A DNA stretch of 64,000 nucleotides, taken from the NCBI RefSeq assembly GCF_001650345.1, contig NZ_LVHF01000015.1, positions 165,267 to 229,266 on the forward strand, read 5' to 3'. Shown one piece after another: positions 50,315 to 59,835 of the stretch. How positions within the stretch are numbered: the first letter of the stretch is position 1; each line of letters begins with the position of its first letter. The DNA is from Photobacterium jeanii (GTDB lineage Bacteria > Pseudomonadota > Gammaproteobacteria > Enterobacterales > Vibrionaceae). The translations under genes were made by a program, and so were the position numbers. The notes beneath the pieces were generated by a model that was not told the origin of the DNA, did not search any database, and worked only from the letters and a program-made list of their open reading frames with translations.

Positions 50315-50788
50315 TTAACGAGCCAATAGTTTATCCATCAACGCCAACGCTCCAATCGATTGGCAATAGCGCGCCAAGTTGGTTGCGGGTTCATCTGGTG
50401 TTACGGCTTGCAATGTCATTTGGTTTAAATGGGCTATCAAGTCGTGCTGTTGCTGGCGTTCGACTTTGAGTTCAAAGTCTTTAAGCTGCTGATAGCCAGC
50501 GTCATCCAACTGCGGTTTGAGCGCGCGGCGCATTGCACGGTAATCCTGTAGCAAACCATCGGTCGGTTGTAAGCTCTGTTGCAAGCGATGACGCTGATCT
50601 GCACTCAGTATTACGTGTTGGCTATCAAGCCATAGCATCAGCAGTGCGAAGTTTACGCTGCCATGATGAAAGGTTTGCAGTGCCAAGCAAGCGGCTTCGA
50701 CATCGGCTTTGAAGTAATGGTCGTAGCTGAAATCCCAAAATGCTTGATGAGCGAAGGCGTGTTGCTCGAAAGTATTAGCCGTTGGCAT
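50315..50788 (-). CDS. TIGR02444 family protein
   Basis: A 157-residue helical protein beginning at ATG 50788 (MPTANTFEQHAFAHQAFWDFSYDHYF). It matches the TIGR02444 pattern (FWDFS...YF..V..ACL.LQ....NFALLMLWLD), function unknown. It starts 14 bp inside the 3' end of yheS, so its translation is coupled. Confidence 0.82.
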   Translation of the reverse strand: MPTANTFEQHAFAHQAFWDFSYDHYFKADVEAACLALQTFHHGSVNFALLMLWLDSQHVILSADQRHRLQQSLQPTDGLLQDYRAMRRALKPQLDDAGYQQLKDFELKVERQQQHDLIAHLNQMTLQAVTPDEPATNLARYCQSIGALALMDKLLAR

Positions 50789-52697
50789 GTTGTTGCTCCA
50801 TGGCTTCGAGTTGTTCTTGGCAGTCCATCCACTCCATTTCGACATCTTCAAGGCTCGACTTAGCTTCGGCTTGGCGTTGCAGCTGCTCGTTAAGACGTGC
50901 CTTGTTTTCAGCTTCGTAGATGCTGGTATCGCTAAGCTGGGTTTCAGCATCAGCGATGGTGGCATTGAGCTTGTCCATCTGAGTTTCAAGCTTGGTGATT
51001 TGCTTGCGCAGTGGCGCCGTTAGTTTACGGAACTCCGCCTCTAATCGTTTTTGCTCTTTGCGCGAAGCTGCGCTGTTGTCTTTGTTGGTTTCAGGCTTGG
51101 TCGCCTGTTGCTCACGACGCTCGTTGCGTTGTTGCTCGGTTAGCCATTTGTGGTAATCGTCTAAATCACCGTTAAAGGGTGCCACTTGGCGGTCGTGAAC
51201 CAGATATAGATCATCGGTTGTTGCACGCAGTAGGTAACGGTCGTGGCTGACGATAACCATCGCCCCTTCGTAAGATTGCAATGCCAGCGTCAGGGCTTGG
51301 CGCATATCTAAGTCGAGGTGGTTAGTTGGTTCATCGAGTAGCAATAGATTAGGGCGTTGCCACACAATCAAGGCCAGTACCAAACGCGCTTTTTCACCGC
51401 CCGAGAAAGGACCGACTTTTTCTAACGCTTTATCACCGATAAAACCAAAGCTACCGAGGTAATCACGCAATTGCTGTTCGGTAGATTGCGGGGCGATACG
51501 CGCCATGTGTTGCACTGGGGTATCGTCAAGGTACAGAGTCTCAAGTTGGTGTTGGGCAAAGTAACCAATCTTCACCCCTTGCGAGTAGGTAAGATCGCCT
51601 GCTTTGGTAGGAAGATCGCCCGATAGGAGTTTGATCAGAGTCGATTTACCCGCGCCGTTACGACCCAAGAGACCAATACGGCTACCCGGAACAAGGTTCA
51701 GGCGGATTTTTTCCAAAATCATGTTGTCGCCGTAGCCTGCTGCAACTTCGTCCATCATCATGATGGGATTCGGCAGGGCGCTTGGCTCACGAAACTCAAA
51801 GCTAAATGGGTTATCAAATTGTGCGGGGAGCACTTTTTCCATTCGCTCTAGGGCTTTAATACGGCTTTGCGCTTGGCGTGCTTTACTGGCTTTGTATCGG
51901 AAGCGGTCGATGTACGACTGCATGTGCGCCATTTGCTTTTGCTGCTTTTGGAACATGGCTTGTTGCAGCACCAGCTTTTCTGCTCGTTGGTTTTCAAACG
52001 AGGAGTAGTTACCCGTGTACTCATTCAAGCGTTGGTTTTCAACGTGGATGATACGGTTCACGACAGGATCAAGGAAATCGCGGTCGTGCGAGATCAGTAC
52101 CAGCGTGCCTCGGTAGTTTTGCAGCCATTTTTCTAGCCACAGTACCGCATCCAAGTCCAAGTGGTTGGTCGGTTCATCGAGTAGCAATAGATCAGAGCGG
52201 CACAGCAGAGCTTGTGCCAAGTTTAGGCGCATTCGCCAACCACCTGAGAATTGTGTCAGGTTCCACTGCATTTGCTCTTGTGAGAAACCTAAGCCGTTAA
52301 GCAGCTCGGAGGCACGAGCATTGATGCTGTAACCGCCAATGGTTTCCAGTTTGCCATGAAGCTCGGCAACGCGGTTGCCGTTATCTGCTGCCTCTGCAGC
52401 GGCTAGCTGGCGTTCAAGCTCACGGTATTCACGGTCACCGTCAATCACGTATTCGATCGCGCTGCGCTCAAGCGCTGGGGTTTCCTGTGCCACCCATGCC
52501 AGCTCCCAGTTAGCTGGGAATTGGTGATTACCCGCATCTAGGCTGAGTTCACCTTTTAGCAAAGCGAAAAGGGTAGATTTACCACAGCCATTTTTGCCCA
52601 CTAGACCGACTTTGTCGCCCGGATGGATGGTGGCTGTAGCTTGATCAAGCAGGATCTTCCCGCCGCGTAAAAGTTGAATATCAGAAAAGGTAATCAT
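50775..52697 (-). CDS. yheS: YheS, ABC-F ATPase
   Basis: A 640-residue ABC-F protein (E. coli YheS 637) with two soluble ABC domains: GKNGCGKST and GRNGAGKST as Walker A, FSGGW and FSGGEKAR signatures, and two LLLLDEPTNHLDLD Walker B blocks. A charged C-terminal coiled coil follows. ABC-F proteins act at the ribosomal E site to relieve stalls. The start at ATG 52697 (MITFSDIQLLRGGKILLD) is the family's. Confidence 0.95.
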   Translation of the reverse strand: MITFSDIQLLRGGKILLDQATATIHPGDKVGLVGKNGCGKSTLFALLKGELSLDAGNHQFPANWELAWVAQETPALERSAIEYVIDGDREYRELERQLAAAEAADNGNRVAELHGKLETIGGYSINARASELLNGLGFSQEQMQWNLTQFSGGWRMRLNLAQALLCRSDLLLLDEPTNHLDLDAVLWLEKWLQNYRGTLVLISHDRDFLDPVVNRIIHVENQRLNEYTGNYSSFENQRAEKLVLQQAMFQKQQKQMAHMQSYIDRFRYKASKARQAQSRIKALERMEKVLPAQFDNPFSFEFREPSALPNPIMMMDEVAAGYGDNMILEKIRLNLVPGSRIGLLGRNGAGKSTLIKLLSGDLPTKAGDLTYSQGVKIGYFAQHQLETLYLDDTPVQHMARIAPQSTEQQLRDYLGSFGFIGDKALEKVGPFSGGEKARLVLALIVWQRPNLLLLDEPTNHLDLDMRQALTLALQSYEGAMVIVSHDRYLLRATTDDLYLVHDRQVAPFNGDLDDYHKWLTEQQRNERREQQATKPETNKDNSAASRKEQKRLEAEFRKLTAPLRKQITKLETQMDKLNATIADAETQLSDTSIYEAENKARLNEQLQRQAEAKSSLEDVEMEWMDCQEQLEAMEQQHANG

Positions 52698-52901
52698 CGA
52701 TGGTTGTCGGGGGACAGAGCCCGCTCCAGAATAAACTGCCAATAACTTGCGGCAGTCTATACCAATCTCTAAGGGATACCAAACCAAGCGCGTGGGGAAA
52801 TTGGCTGATCCCTTTGTGCCATAATTCGGTATGATGGTGAAAATACAGAAAATAATAGCGTGGCTGGCGCTATTGGATGTCGCAATAACACAGGGAGTGT
52901 T

Positions 52902-53480
52902 ATGAGTTTACACACACCACCCAAGATTTTGGTGCTTTACGCCCACCCCGATCCGCAAGCATCGCTGGCAAATGCGGAAATGGTGTCGGCGATCCTCGGT
53001 CTACCGCATGTCACCGTACATGATCTCTACGGTACTTATCCTGACTTCTTCATTGATGTGGCGCGTGAACATGCGTTACTTGAACAGCACGATATCCTCG
53101 TTTTTCAACACCCTCTTTATATGTATTCGTGCCCAGCATTAATGAAAGAATGGATCGATGTGGTGCTTGGCAAAGGGTACGCTCACGGTGATGGTAATGC
53201 GCTGCAAGGTAAATATTGCCGCTCGGTGATCACTACAGGCGGTGCTGCGGAAGCCTATACGCCAGATGGCTATAACCGTGCCAGTATCCACGACATTCTT
53301 AAACCGTTCGAACTCACCGCCGATCTTTGTCAGATGCATTGGCTGCCGCCATTGGTATTGCACTGGGCGCGGCGGATCCCTAGCGGTGAGCGTGCCGTGC
53401 ATGCCAAGCAGTACCACGATTGGTTGATTAACCCGTTTGGCGAGTTATCTGCATCACAAGGGGGAGAGCATGGCGAATGA
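52902..53480 (+). CDS. kefG: KefG, ancillary subunit of glutathione-gated K+ efflux
   Basis: A 192-residue flavodoxin-like quinone-oxidoreductase-fold protein (ILVLYAHPDPQASLAN; FQHPLYMYSCPALMKEWID; ITTGGAAEAYTPDGYNR). It activates its partner KefB. The start at ATG 52902 follows CAGGGAG. It overlaps kefB by 11 bp. A hairpin AATAGCG/CGCTATT (52854-52874) lies in its leader. Confidence 0.93.
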   Translation: MSLHTPPKILVLYAHPDPQASLANAEMVSAILGLPHVTVHDLYGTYPDFFIDVAREHALLEQHDILVFQHPLYMYSCPALMKEWIDVVLGKGYAHGDGNALQGKYCRSVITTGGAAEAYTPDGYNRASIHDILKPFELTADLCQMHWLPPLVLHWARRIPSGERAVHAKQYHDWLINPFGELSASQGGEHGE

Positions 53481-55305
53481 TTTGCTCTCTGTGAGTGTGG
53501 TGTTTTTAGCCTCTGCGGTGGTCGCGGTGCCGATTGCTCAGCGGCTAGGCTTGGGCTCGGTACTGGGGTATTTATTAGCGGGGATAGCGATTGGTCCGTG
53601 GGGGTTGGGGCTGATTTCCGATGTCGATGCCATTTTGCACTTCTCTGAATTTGGGGTGGTGTTACTGTTGTTCTTGATTGGGCTTGAGCTTAACCCTAAA
53701 AAGCTATGGCAGATGCGCAAACCCATTTTGGGCTTAGGCGGCGGACAAGTGGTGGTGACGTGTTTAGTGATCACCGCCGTGATGATGGTGATTGCCTTAA
53801 TGCTGGCGAGCGGCAGCGCAACATCAACGGGCGTGGTCATGAATATCAGCTGGCAAGATGCCTTAGTGGTAGGGATGGGGCTGGCGTTGTCATCTACCGC
53901 GATTGCACTGCGAGTGATTGAAGAGCAAGGGCTCGCGGGCAGTGAAACAGGACAATCTGGATTTGCGGTGTTGCTGTTTCAAGATATCGCGGTGATCCCG
54001 ATGTTAGCGTTTTTACCTGTGCTCGCGGGTGGCGGCGGTGGTAGTTGGCTGGACTTTGTTTGGATGGTCGGGGGCATCATTGTGCTCTTGGTCGGCGGTC
54101 ATTTCTTGTTACGCCCTTTGTTCCGTTGGGTCGTCATGAGTGGGGTGCGTGAGCTGTTCAATGTCGCGGCGCTTCTTCTGGTGATTGGTATTGCGGTCGG
54201 CATGCAATCACTCGGCTTATCGATGGCGCTGGGTACTTTCTTAGCGGGTGTCTTACTGGCTGAAAGTGAATATCGTCATGAACTGGAAATCGCGATTGAG
54301 CCGTTTAAAGGGTTATTGCTGGGTCTGTTTTTTATCTCGGTCGGGATGGCAGTTAACCTTGGGTTGTTGCTGCAATATCCGTTATTAATTTTAGCGGCCG
54401 TGATTGGCTTGGTGGTACTCAAAGGGATGCTGCTTTACGGCTTGGCGCGTCTGTTTGGGATCCGTGCTAAATCCCGTAGCCAAATGGCAGCGATTTTAAG
54501 CCAAGGGGGCGAGTTTGGTTTTGTGTTGTTTACTGCCGCTCAAGGCGAAGGGTTATTAGGTCAGCAGTTAACGAGTTTCTTATTAGTGATTGTCAGTCTG
54601 TCGATGATGACCACGCCATTGTTATTGTTAATGCAAAACCGCTGGTTTACTTACCGTTTCCAAGCCGATGCTTCTGAGATGGAAAGTGATGTGGTTGACC
54701 GTGAACCTCGGGTGATCATCGCGGGCTTTGGCCGTTTTGGTCAGGTCGTGGGGCGCTTGATGTTTGCCAATAAAATTCGGGTCACGGTATTGGAGCGCGA
54801 CCCAAGCCATATCCAGTTCTTGCGTAACTTTGGCTATAAAGTCTATTACGGTGACGCCACCCAGTTAGATTTACTGCGGGCTGCAGGGGCTGATAAGGCA
54901 GAGGCGATCATCATCTGTACTGATGAGCCGAGTGAAGTGATGGAAGTGGTGGAGTTGTGTCAGCACTATTTTCCGAACTTGAAAGTGATGGCGCGGGCGC
55001 GGAGTCGGGTTGAAGCGCACCAATTGCTCAGTCACGGGGTCGAAAATTTTTCACGAGAAACTTTTGCAGGTGCCCTTGATTTAGGACGGCAGACCCTTAT
55101 ATCTCTGGGTATGCACCCGTACCAAGCAACCAGAGCGGCATCGCGATTCAGTAAATTGGATGCCGAAGCGCTACGCGAGCTGTTGCCGCAGCATTCTGAA
55201 GATGTCCACTTAGCGACGCGGGCGAAGGAAGCACGTAAAGAGCTTGAAGACATTTTTGATCGGGAAATGCGCGGTGAACGTGAACGACATAACGGTTGGG
55301 ACTGA
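53470..55305 (+). CDS. kefB: KefB, glutathione-regulated potassium/proton antiporter
   Basis: A 611-residue CPA2 antiporter: about 12-13 membrane helices to residue 390, the glutathione-sensing cytoplasmic loop, then an RCK/KTN domain (VIIAGFGRFGQVVGRLM, about 415) that binds NAD(H) and glutathione adducts. It acidifies the cytoplasm for protection against electrophiles. HALF-type ORF extension upstream is not conserved; ATG 53470 follows GGGGAG. Confidence 0.94.
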   Translation: MANDLLSVSVVFLASAVVAVPIAQRLGLGSVLGYLLAGIAIGPWGLGLISDVDAILHFSEFGVVLLLFLIGLELNPKKLWQMRKPILGLGGGQVVVTCLVITAVMMVIALMLASGSATSTGVVMNISWQDALVVGMGLALSSTAIALRVIEEQGLAGSETGQSGFAVLLFQDIAVIPMLAFLPVLAGGGGGSWLDFVWMVGGIIVLLVGGHFLLRPLFRWVVMSGVRELFNVAALLLVIGIAVGMQSLGLSMALGTFLAGVLLAESEYRHELEIAIEPFKGLLLGLFFISVGMAVNLGLLLQYPLLILAAVIGLVVLKGMLLYGLARLFGIRAKSRSQMAAILSQGGEFGFVLFTAAQGEGLLGQQLTSFLLVIVSLSMMTTPLLLLMQNRWFTYRFQADASEMESDVVDREPRVIIAGFGRFGQVVGRLMFANKIRVTVLERDPSHIQFLRNFGYKVYYGDATQLDLLRAAGADKAEAIIICTDEPSEVMEVVELCQHYFPNLKVMARARSRVEAHQLLSHGVENFSRETFAGALDLGRQTLISLGMHPYQATRAASRFSKLDAEALRELLPQHSEDVHLATRAKEARKELEDIFDREMRGERERHNGWD

Positions 55306-55367
55306 ACCTGATTGAGTGTGGTCGCAAAATCGGCTGCAATACCCGACCGTGGTATAGGGAAAGTAAT

Positions 55368-55577
55368 ATGGCGAAGAAACGTTTTATTGCAGGTGCGGTT
55401 TGCCCTGCATGCCAGCAACAAGATACGTTGCGCTGGTGGCAAGAAAATAACATCGAGATGGTGGAATGCGTTGCGTGTCATCATACCGATCGTCGTTTGC
55501 CAAAGTCAGCGCAAGATAATGAACACATTGCCAATGACAAATCTGAACAGGTCATTGGTATTTTTAAGCCAGAGTAG
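55368..55577 (+). CDS. yheV: YheV family zinc-ribbon protein
   Basis: A 69-residue protein with CPAC and CVAC pairs forming a zinc ribbon (AGAVCPACQQQDTLRWW; VECVACHHTDR). Start ATG 55368 after AGGGA. It follows kefB, as in E. coli kefG-kefB-yheV-slyD. Function is unknown. Confidence 0.88.
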   Translation: MAKKRFIAGAVCPACQQQDTLRWWQENNIEMVECVACHHTDRRLPKSAQDNEHIANDKSEQVIGIFKPE

Positions 55578-55658
55578 TGGCAAAAAAATCCATTGTGCTT
55601 ATGGTGCTGAATTTAGGTATCATGCTCACTTTGCACCCTACTCAAACTTGGAGTAACC

Positions 55659-56237
55659 ATGAAAGTCACTAAAGACATCGTAGTAAGCTTGGCTTATCAA
55701 GTGAAAACCGAAGACGGTGTAGTTGTTGATCAGTCAACGACTGAAGCCCCACTAGATTACCTACACGGTCACAACAACCTAATCGTAGGTCTTGAGAAAG
55801 CACTTGAAGGTCGTGAAGCTGGCGACAAATTTGAAGTGACAGTTTCTCCTGAAGAAGCGTACGGCGAGCACATGGCTGAGATGGTTCAGCGTGTTCCTGC
55901 AGACGTATTCCAAGGTGTAGACGAAATCACTGTAGGTATGCGCTTCCTAGCGGATACTGACCAAGGTCCTATCCCTGTAGAAGTAACTGAAGTTGACGGC
56001 GACCACGTAGTGGTTGACGGTAACCACATGCTTGCTGGTCAAACGCTATCTTTCGACGTAGAAATCGTAGCACTACGTGAAGCAACAGCAGAAGAAGCTG
56101 AGCACGGTCATATCCACCAAGGTGGCGGTTGTTGTGGCGGCGGTAGCTGTGGCGACGACCACGGTCACGATCACGCACACGAAGGTGGCTGCTGTGGTGG
56201 TGAAGGTAAAAGCGAAGGCGGTTGCTGCTCACACTAA
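55659..56237 (+). CDS. slyD: SlyD, FKBP-type peptidyl-prolyl isomerase and nickel chaperone
   Basis: A 192-residue protein: FKBP domain with the insert-in-flap chaperone domain (about 1-145, LDYLHGHNNLIVGLEKALEG) and a His/Cys/Gly-rich tail (about 146-192) with repeated GGCCGG and HGHDHAH motifs that binds Ni and Zn. SlyD supports protein folding and hydrogenase nickel insertion. Its codons are highly optimised. Confidence 0.96.
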   Translation: MKVTKDIVVSLAYQVKTEDGVVVDQSTTEAPLDYLHGHNNLIVGLEKALEGREAGDKFEVTVSPEEAYGEHMAEMVQRVPADVFQGVDEITVGMRFLADTDQGPIPVEVTEVDGDHVVVDGNHMLAGQTLSFDVEIVALREATAEEAEHGHIHQGGGCCGGGSCGDDHGHDHAHEGGCCGGEGKSEGGCCSH

Positions 56238-56260
56238 GTCTTAATTTCTGATTAAGCATA

Positions 56261-56290
56261 AAAAACGGGAAGCCTTGGCTTCCCGTTTTT
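56261..56290. terminator. slyD / slyX convergent terminator
   Basis: AAAAACGGGAAGC/GCTTCCCGTTTTT with a 4-nt loop CTTG, usable on both strands. Confidence 0.88.
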
Positions 56291-56302
56291 GATCTTGGGT
56301 TA

Positions 56303-56539
56303 TTAATAATGCGGCGGTGGGGTTTCTTCTGATTCGTCGGCAAGGTTAGAGGTCTGGCTGCCTTTTTGTTTCTCAACCAGAAACTTCATTTGCACTTGCA
56401 TGCGCTCAATCAGGAATTGTTGCGCCGTAAGGGCTTGGTTCAGCTCTTCGATGGTCTGATCCTGAAACGCCTGTTTCATTTCCAATTCATCGACTTGCGC
56501 ACGTAGTTGTTCGATTTCTGTCATCGCATCAATACTCAT
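56303..56539 (-). CDS. slyX: SlyX family protein
   Basis: A 78-residue coiled-coil protein ending ETPPPHY, identical to the E. coli SlyX end. The ATG at 56539 overlaps the stop of the upstream WD40 gene by one base (TAATG), implying coupling; ATG 56524 (MTEIEQL) is an alternative. Function is unknown. Confidence 0.92.
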   Translation of the reverse strand: MSIDAMTEIEQLRAQVDELEMKQAFQDQTIEELNQALTAQQFLIERMQVQMKFLVEKQKGSQTSNLADESEETPPPHY

Positions 56540-57516
56540 TAGTCGGTGCTCCACGCTTGGACTATGCCCGATGAAGCGCCGGAAATTACTAATCCGTCGG
56601 ATTTAATCGCCACATCATACACGACTGCGGATGGTGGTCGAGTATCTTGCTGGCTTGCTGCTTCCCAGCGGCCGAGGCTATCGCCCGTTTGGGTATCCCA
56701 AAGTTCGACTCTTCGTGAGGGGGTGCCTGTGGCGACTAACTGGCCGTCATCGGAAAACCGCGCGCTCGATAGATTTTGTTGGCGCAGGCGCACTGCTAAT
56801 TCGCTTTGTTTCTCACCCGTCACTAAATTCCAAATAAACACTTCGTTGCCGCCGTCAGCGGTCAGGGCGAGTTGACCATCGCGTTGCAGCGCGACGCGGC
56901 TAATCCGCGAGTCATGTTCAAATTTATTGCGTACTTGTCCGGTTTGGGTATCCCAAAAGTAGGCGATGTAGTCGTTTCCGCCAGATAAGACGTATTTGCC
57001 ATTGGGGGAAATAGCCACCGAATTGACTTTTTCTCGGTGGGCAAGGAACTCTAGCCGCCGTCCGCTGCCCAAGTCGATGTACAGTGCCTTGCCGTTCGAT
57101 AACCCCAGCACCACATGCTGGCCGTTATTGGCGATATCAACGTCACGGATGATGCCGTCAGAGATCGACCACAAGCCGTCTGAGCGCCCCCAAGCTAAGT
57201 CCCAGACTGCGAAGTTTTGTGCCGTGGCGGTAATGGCGTAGCGGTTATTATCTGAAATTGCACTGCTTATCACGGTATTGTGCGCTGGATCTTGGGAACC
57301 AAACTTTGCTAAGTTTTTGTTTTGCTGCAGATCCCACAGTACGATACCTTGTTCGTTTGTGTAATAAAGCGCAAAGCGACCATCGCGACTCAGGCTGAAA
57401 CTGGTCGCGCCATCTGTGGCTAATTGCCACCGTTGGACTTCTGAACCTTTGAAAAAACAGCCATGTAGGACGAACAAGGTCAGAAATAAGCAAATTCTTT
57501 GCGAAATTGAGCGCAT
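56539..57516 (-). CDS. WD40-repeat lipoprotein
   Basis: A 325-residue protein with a lipoprotein signal peptide (FLTLFVLHGC, Cys20) and about six WD40-like repeats spread over 35-325 (for example FAVWDLAW, YFWDTQTG, VFIWNLVTG, ELWDTQTG). It probably forms a periplasmic beta-propeller scaffold. In Vibrio it commonly lies beside slyX and fkpA. Partner and function are unknown. Confidence 0.85.
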   Translation of the reverse strand: MRSISQRICLFLTLFVLHGCFFKGSEVQRWQLATDGATSFSLSRDGRFALYYTNEQGIVLWDLQQNKNLAKFGSQDPAHNTVISSAISDNNRYAITATAQNFAVWDLAWGRSDGLWSISDGIIRDVDIANNGQHVVLGLSNGKALYIDLGSGRRLEFLAHREKVNSVAISPNGKYVLSGGNDYIAYFWDTQTGQVRNKFEHDSRISRVALQRDGQLALTADGGNEVFIWNLVTGEKQSELAVRLRQQNLSSARFSDDGQLVATGTPSRRVELWDTQTGDSLGRWEAASQQDTRPPSAVVYDVAIKSDGLVISGASSGIVQAWSTD

Positions 57517-57646
57517 TAAGCTTGAGTTCCGGTTGTTAGATCGGGAAAGAGATTAGTATATTGATATGGCATGCTTTTCACACCTATTGTTGAAAAGCGG
57601 AGCATAAAAAGTAATGAGGGTAACCTCGGTGAGAATGGAGAATTAC

Positions 57647-58474
57647 ATGAAACCTGTTCTAAAAATGTCAGTTTTGGCTGCAACAATTTTGCTTGCGGTA
57701 GGCTGCCAGGATGAAAAAGCGGCGGAAACAAAACCGGCAGAGCCTGCAAAAGTAGAGCAGGTGGCAGCTGAAGCAGCGCCAGCAACTTTCGCGTCTGAAG
57801 ATGAAAAAGCGGCATACGCAATCGGTGCTTCACTAGCACAATACCTATCGGCAAACCTTGAGCAACAAAAAGAGCTTGGTTTGAACCTTGAGCGTGAGCA
57901 CGTTCTAGCGGGTGTTAGCGATGTATTTGCTGACAAGAGCCGTTTGACGCAAGAAGAAACGCAACAAGCGCTTCAAGACTTGGACAAGCGTGTATCTGAA
58001 ATCGTAGAAGCGAAAGCGAAAGCGAAAGCGGAAGCAGAGAAAACGCAAAAAGCCGGTGAAGAGTACCGTGCTGAGTTCGAGAAAAAAGACGGCGTGACGA
58101 AGACTGAGTCTGGTCTACTGTTCCATGTAGACACGCAAGGTGAAGGTGAGAAACCTGCGGCGACAGATACTGTAAAAGTACACTACAAAGGTATGCTAAC
58201 TGACGGTACTGAGTTTGATAGCTCGTACAAGCGTAACCAACCAGCAACCTTCCCACTAAACCAAGTGATCCCGGGTTGGACTGAAGGCGTGCAATTGATG
58301 CCTGTTGGTTCAAAATTCACTTTCGTGATCCCGCCTGAGCTAGCATACGGCTCTCAAGCGAACCCAACGATCCCTGCAAACTCGACTCTAGTATTTGAAG
58401 TTGAGCTGCTAGACATCGTTAAGCCTGAGCAACCTGCGGCACCAGCTGAAACTGCAGAAGCGCCAGCACAATAA
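57647..58474 (+). CDS. fkpA: FkpA-type periplasmic peptidyl-prolyl isomerase
   Basis: A 275-residue FKBP with an export signal ending ILLAVGC, which reads as a lipobox (Cys20), so it may be lipid-anchored rather than free like E. coli FkpA. An N-terminal dimerisation/chaperone region (about 55-150) carries an acidic-Ala/Lys coiled segment, and the FKBP domain (about 160-262) has VHYKGMLTDGTEFDSSY and the IPPELAYG block. The start at ATG 57647 follows GGAGAAT. Confidence 0.93.
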   Translation: MKPVLKMSVLAATILLAVGCQDEKAAETKPAEPAKVEQVAAEAAPATFASEDEKAAYAIGASLAQYLSANLEQQKELGLNLEREHVLAGVSDVFADKSRLTQEETQQALQDLDKRVSEIVEAKAKAKAEAEKTQKAGEEYRAEFEKKDGVTKTESGLLFHVDTQGEGEKPAATDTVKVHYKGMLTDGTEFDSSYKRNQPATFPLNQVIPGWTEGVQLMPVGSKFTFVIPPELAYGSQANPTIPANSTLVFEVELLDIVKPEQPAAPAETAEAPAQ

Positions 58475-58509
58475 GCAATTGCGTTAATTCGCAAATCTTG
58501 CCTTACTTG

Positions 58510-58539
58510 AAAAAGACCCGACTTTTGTTGGGTCTTTTC
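58510..58539 (+). terminator. fkpA terminator
   Basis: AAAAGACCCGAC/GTTGGGTCTTTT (one G-T pair) with loop TTTT. Confidence 0.85.
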
Positions 58540-58625
58540 GTATCAATTATCTGATAAACTTGCTACCAATAGTTGAAATTATGCTCATACTATTGCAATG
58601 CTATCGGTAAATAGCATCGGAATTG

Positions 58626-58676
58626 ATACCAATCGGCATAATGCTCCGTAAAATAAGGCATTGTGTCGATTGGTAT
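58626..58676. repeat. 20-bp imperfect inverted repeat upstream of yheO
   Basis: ATACCAATCG (58626-58635) is a perfect inverse of CGATTGGTAT (58667-58676), and the stem continues inward for 10 more pairs with three G-T pairs, leaving an 11-nt loop. ATACCAATC also occurs at 52759-52767. Such elements are known as dispersed palindromic repeats in marine gamma-proteobacteria. A separate small hairpin, ATGCTAT/ATAGCAT, lies at 58598-58617. Confidence 0.6.
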
Positions 58677-58703
58677 ATGAGTATTAGCAAGGAAGAGTTG
58701 ATA

Positions 58704-59426
58704 GTGGTATCTACAGATAACTTGGGTTCTGAAGTCATGGTCGAAGGTGAAGTGGTGAAAACGCGCGTTTTTACTGAGCACGATTACGTGATTTTACGTT
58801 CCTACGAAGCCGTGGTGGATGGTCTTGCTGCCCTGATTGGTCCCTTTTGTGAGATTGTTCTTCACTCGTTAGCCGACATTAATACTTCGGCGATCAAAAT
58901 TGCCAATGGTGAAAACACCGGTCGTAAAGTCGGTTCGCCAATTACCGATTTGGCACTGCGTATGCTGCGTGACATTGAAGGCTCGGAGCGTAACTTCTCT
59001 CGCGCTTACTTTACCCGCGCCAAAGGCGGCAGCCTGATGAAATCGATCACCATTGCGATCCGTAATGGCGACAACGTTATCATTGGCTTGTTGTGTATTA
59101 ACGTGAACTTGGATGCGCCGTTCGCTCAAATTCTTCAATCCTTCATGCCGACCGACGAAGCGAAGCAAGCGGCATCGACCGTTAACTTTGCTAGCGACGT
59201 TGATGAGCTGGTGGACCAAACCGTTGAACGTACCATCGAAGAAATCAATGCTGATAAGAACGTATCAAACAATGCGAAAAACCGTCAGATCGTGATGGAG
59301 CTGTTTGATAAAGGGATTTTCGATATTAAAGATGCGATTAACCGTGTCGCAGACCGCTTGAATATCTCGAAGCACACTGTGTACCTCTACATCCGTCAGC
59401 GTAAAACCGAGGATGGCGATAAATGA
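58704..59426 (+). CDS. yheO: YheO-like PAS / helix-turn-helix regulator
   Basis: A 240-residue cytoplasmic protein, if GTG 58704 is the start: AAGGAAGAG lies just upstream and the length equals E. coli YheO. ATG 58677 is the alternative. A YheO-type PAS domain (about 25-135; [30 protein letters not shown]) precedes a C-terminal HTH ([26 protein letters not shown]). It overlaps tusD by 4 nt (ATGA), suggesting a role tied to tRNA thiolation. Relatives include DNA-binding transcription factors. Confidence 0.9.
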   Translation: MVSTDNLGSEVMVEGEVVKTRVFTEHDYVILRSYEAVVDGLAALIGPFCEIVLHSLADINTSAIKIANGENTGRKVGSPITDLALRMLRDIEGSERNFSRAYFTRAKGGSLMKSITIAIRNGDNVIIGLLCINVNLDAPFAQILQSFMPTDEAKQAASTVNFASDVDELVDQTVERTIEEINADKNVSNNAKNRQIVMELFDKGIFDIKDAINRVADRLNISKHTVYLYIRQRKTEDGDK

Positions 59427-59815
59427 CATTAAACTATGTCGTTGTGGTCGATGGTCCGGCTTATGGTAGCCAAGCGGCGCGCTCGGCTTACCAATTTGCT
59501 CAAGCTGTAGTGGCGCAAGGTCATCAGCTATCCCGTGTGTTTTTCTATCAAGATGGGGTGCACAACGGCTCGAGCTTGAGTGTTCCTGCCTCGGATGAGT
59601 TTGATTTGGTTGCGGCTTGGCAAGCATTGGCGAACGAGCACAAGGTCGAGCTGCAAACTTGTGTTGCTGCCGCTTTGCGTCGTGGCATTATCGGGCAGCA
59701 AGAAGCTGAGCTAAACGGCTTAACCAGTGCCAACTTGGCCGATGGCTTTGAGCAAGCAGGGCTAGGGGGCTTAGCTGAAGCGCTGTTAACCGCCGATCGC
59801 GTTATCCAATTTTAA
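59423..59815 (+). CDS. tusD: Sulfurtransferase subunit TusD
   Basis: A 130-residue DsrE-fold subunit of the TusBCD sulfur relay that passes persulfide from TusA to TusE for 2-thiouridine at tRNA position 34. The active Cys is Cys78 in [14 protein letters not shown]. It overlaps yheO and is followed by tusC after 20 bp. Confidence 0.94.
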   Translation: MTLNYVVVVDGPAYGSQAARSAYQFAQAVVAQGHQLSRVFFYQDGVHNGSSLSVPASDEFDLVAAWQALANEHKVELQTCVAAALRRGIIGQQEAELNGLTSANLADGFEQAGLGGLAEALLTADRVIQF

Positions 59816-59835
59816 CCTGTAGGGCAGAAGTATTT

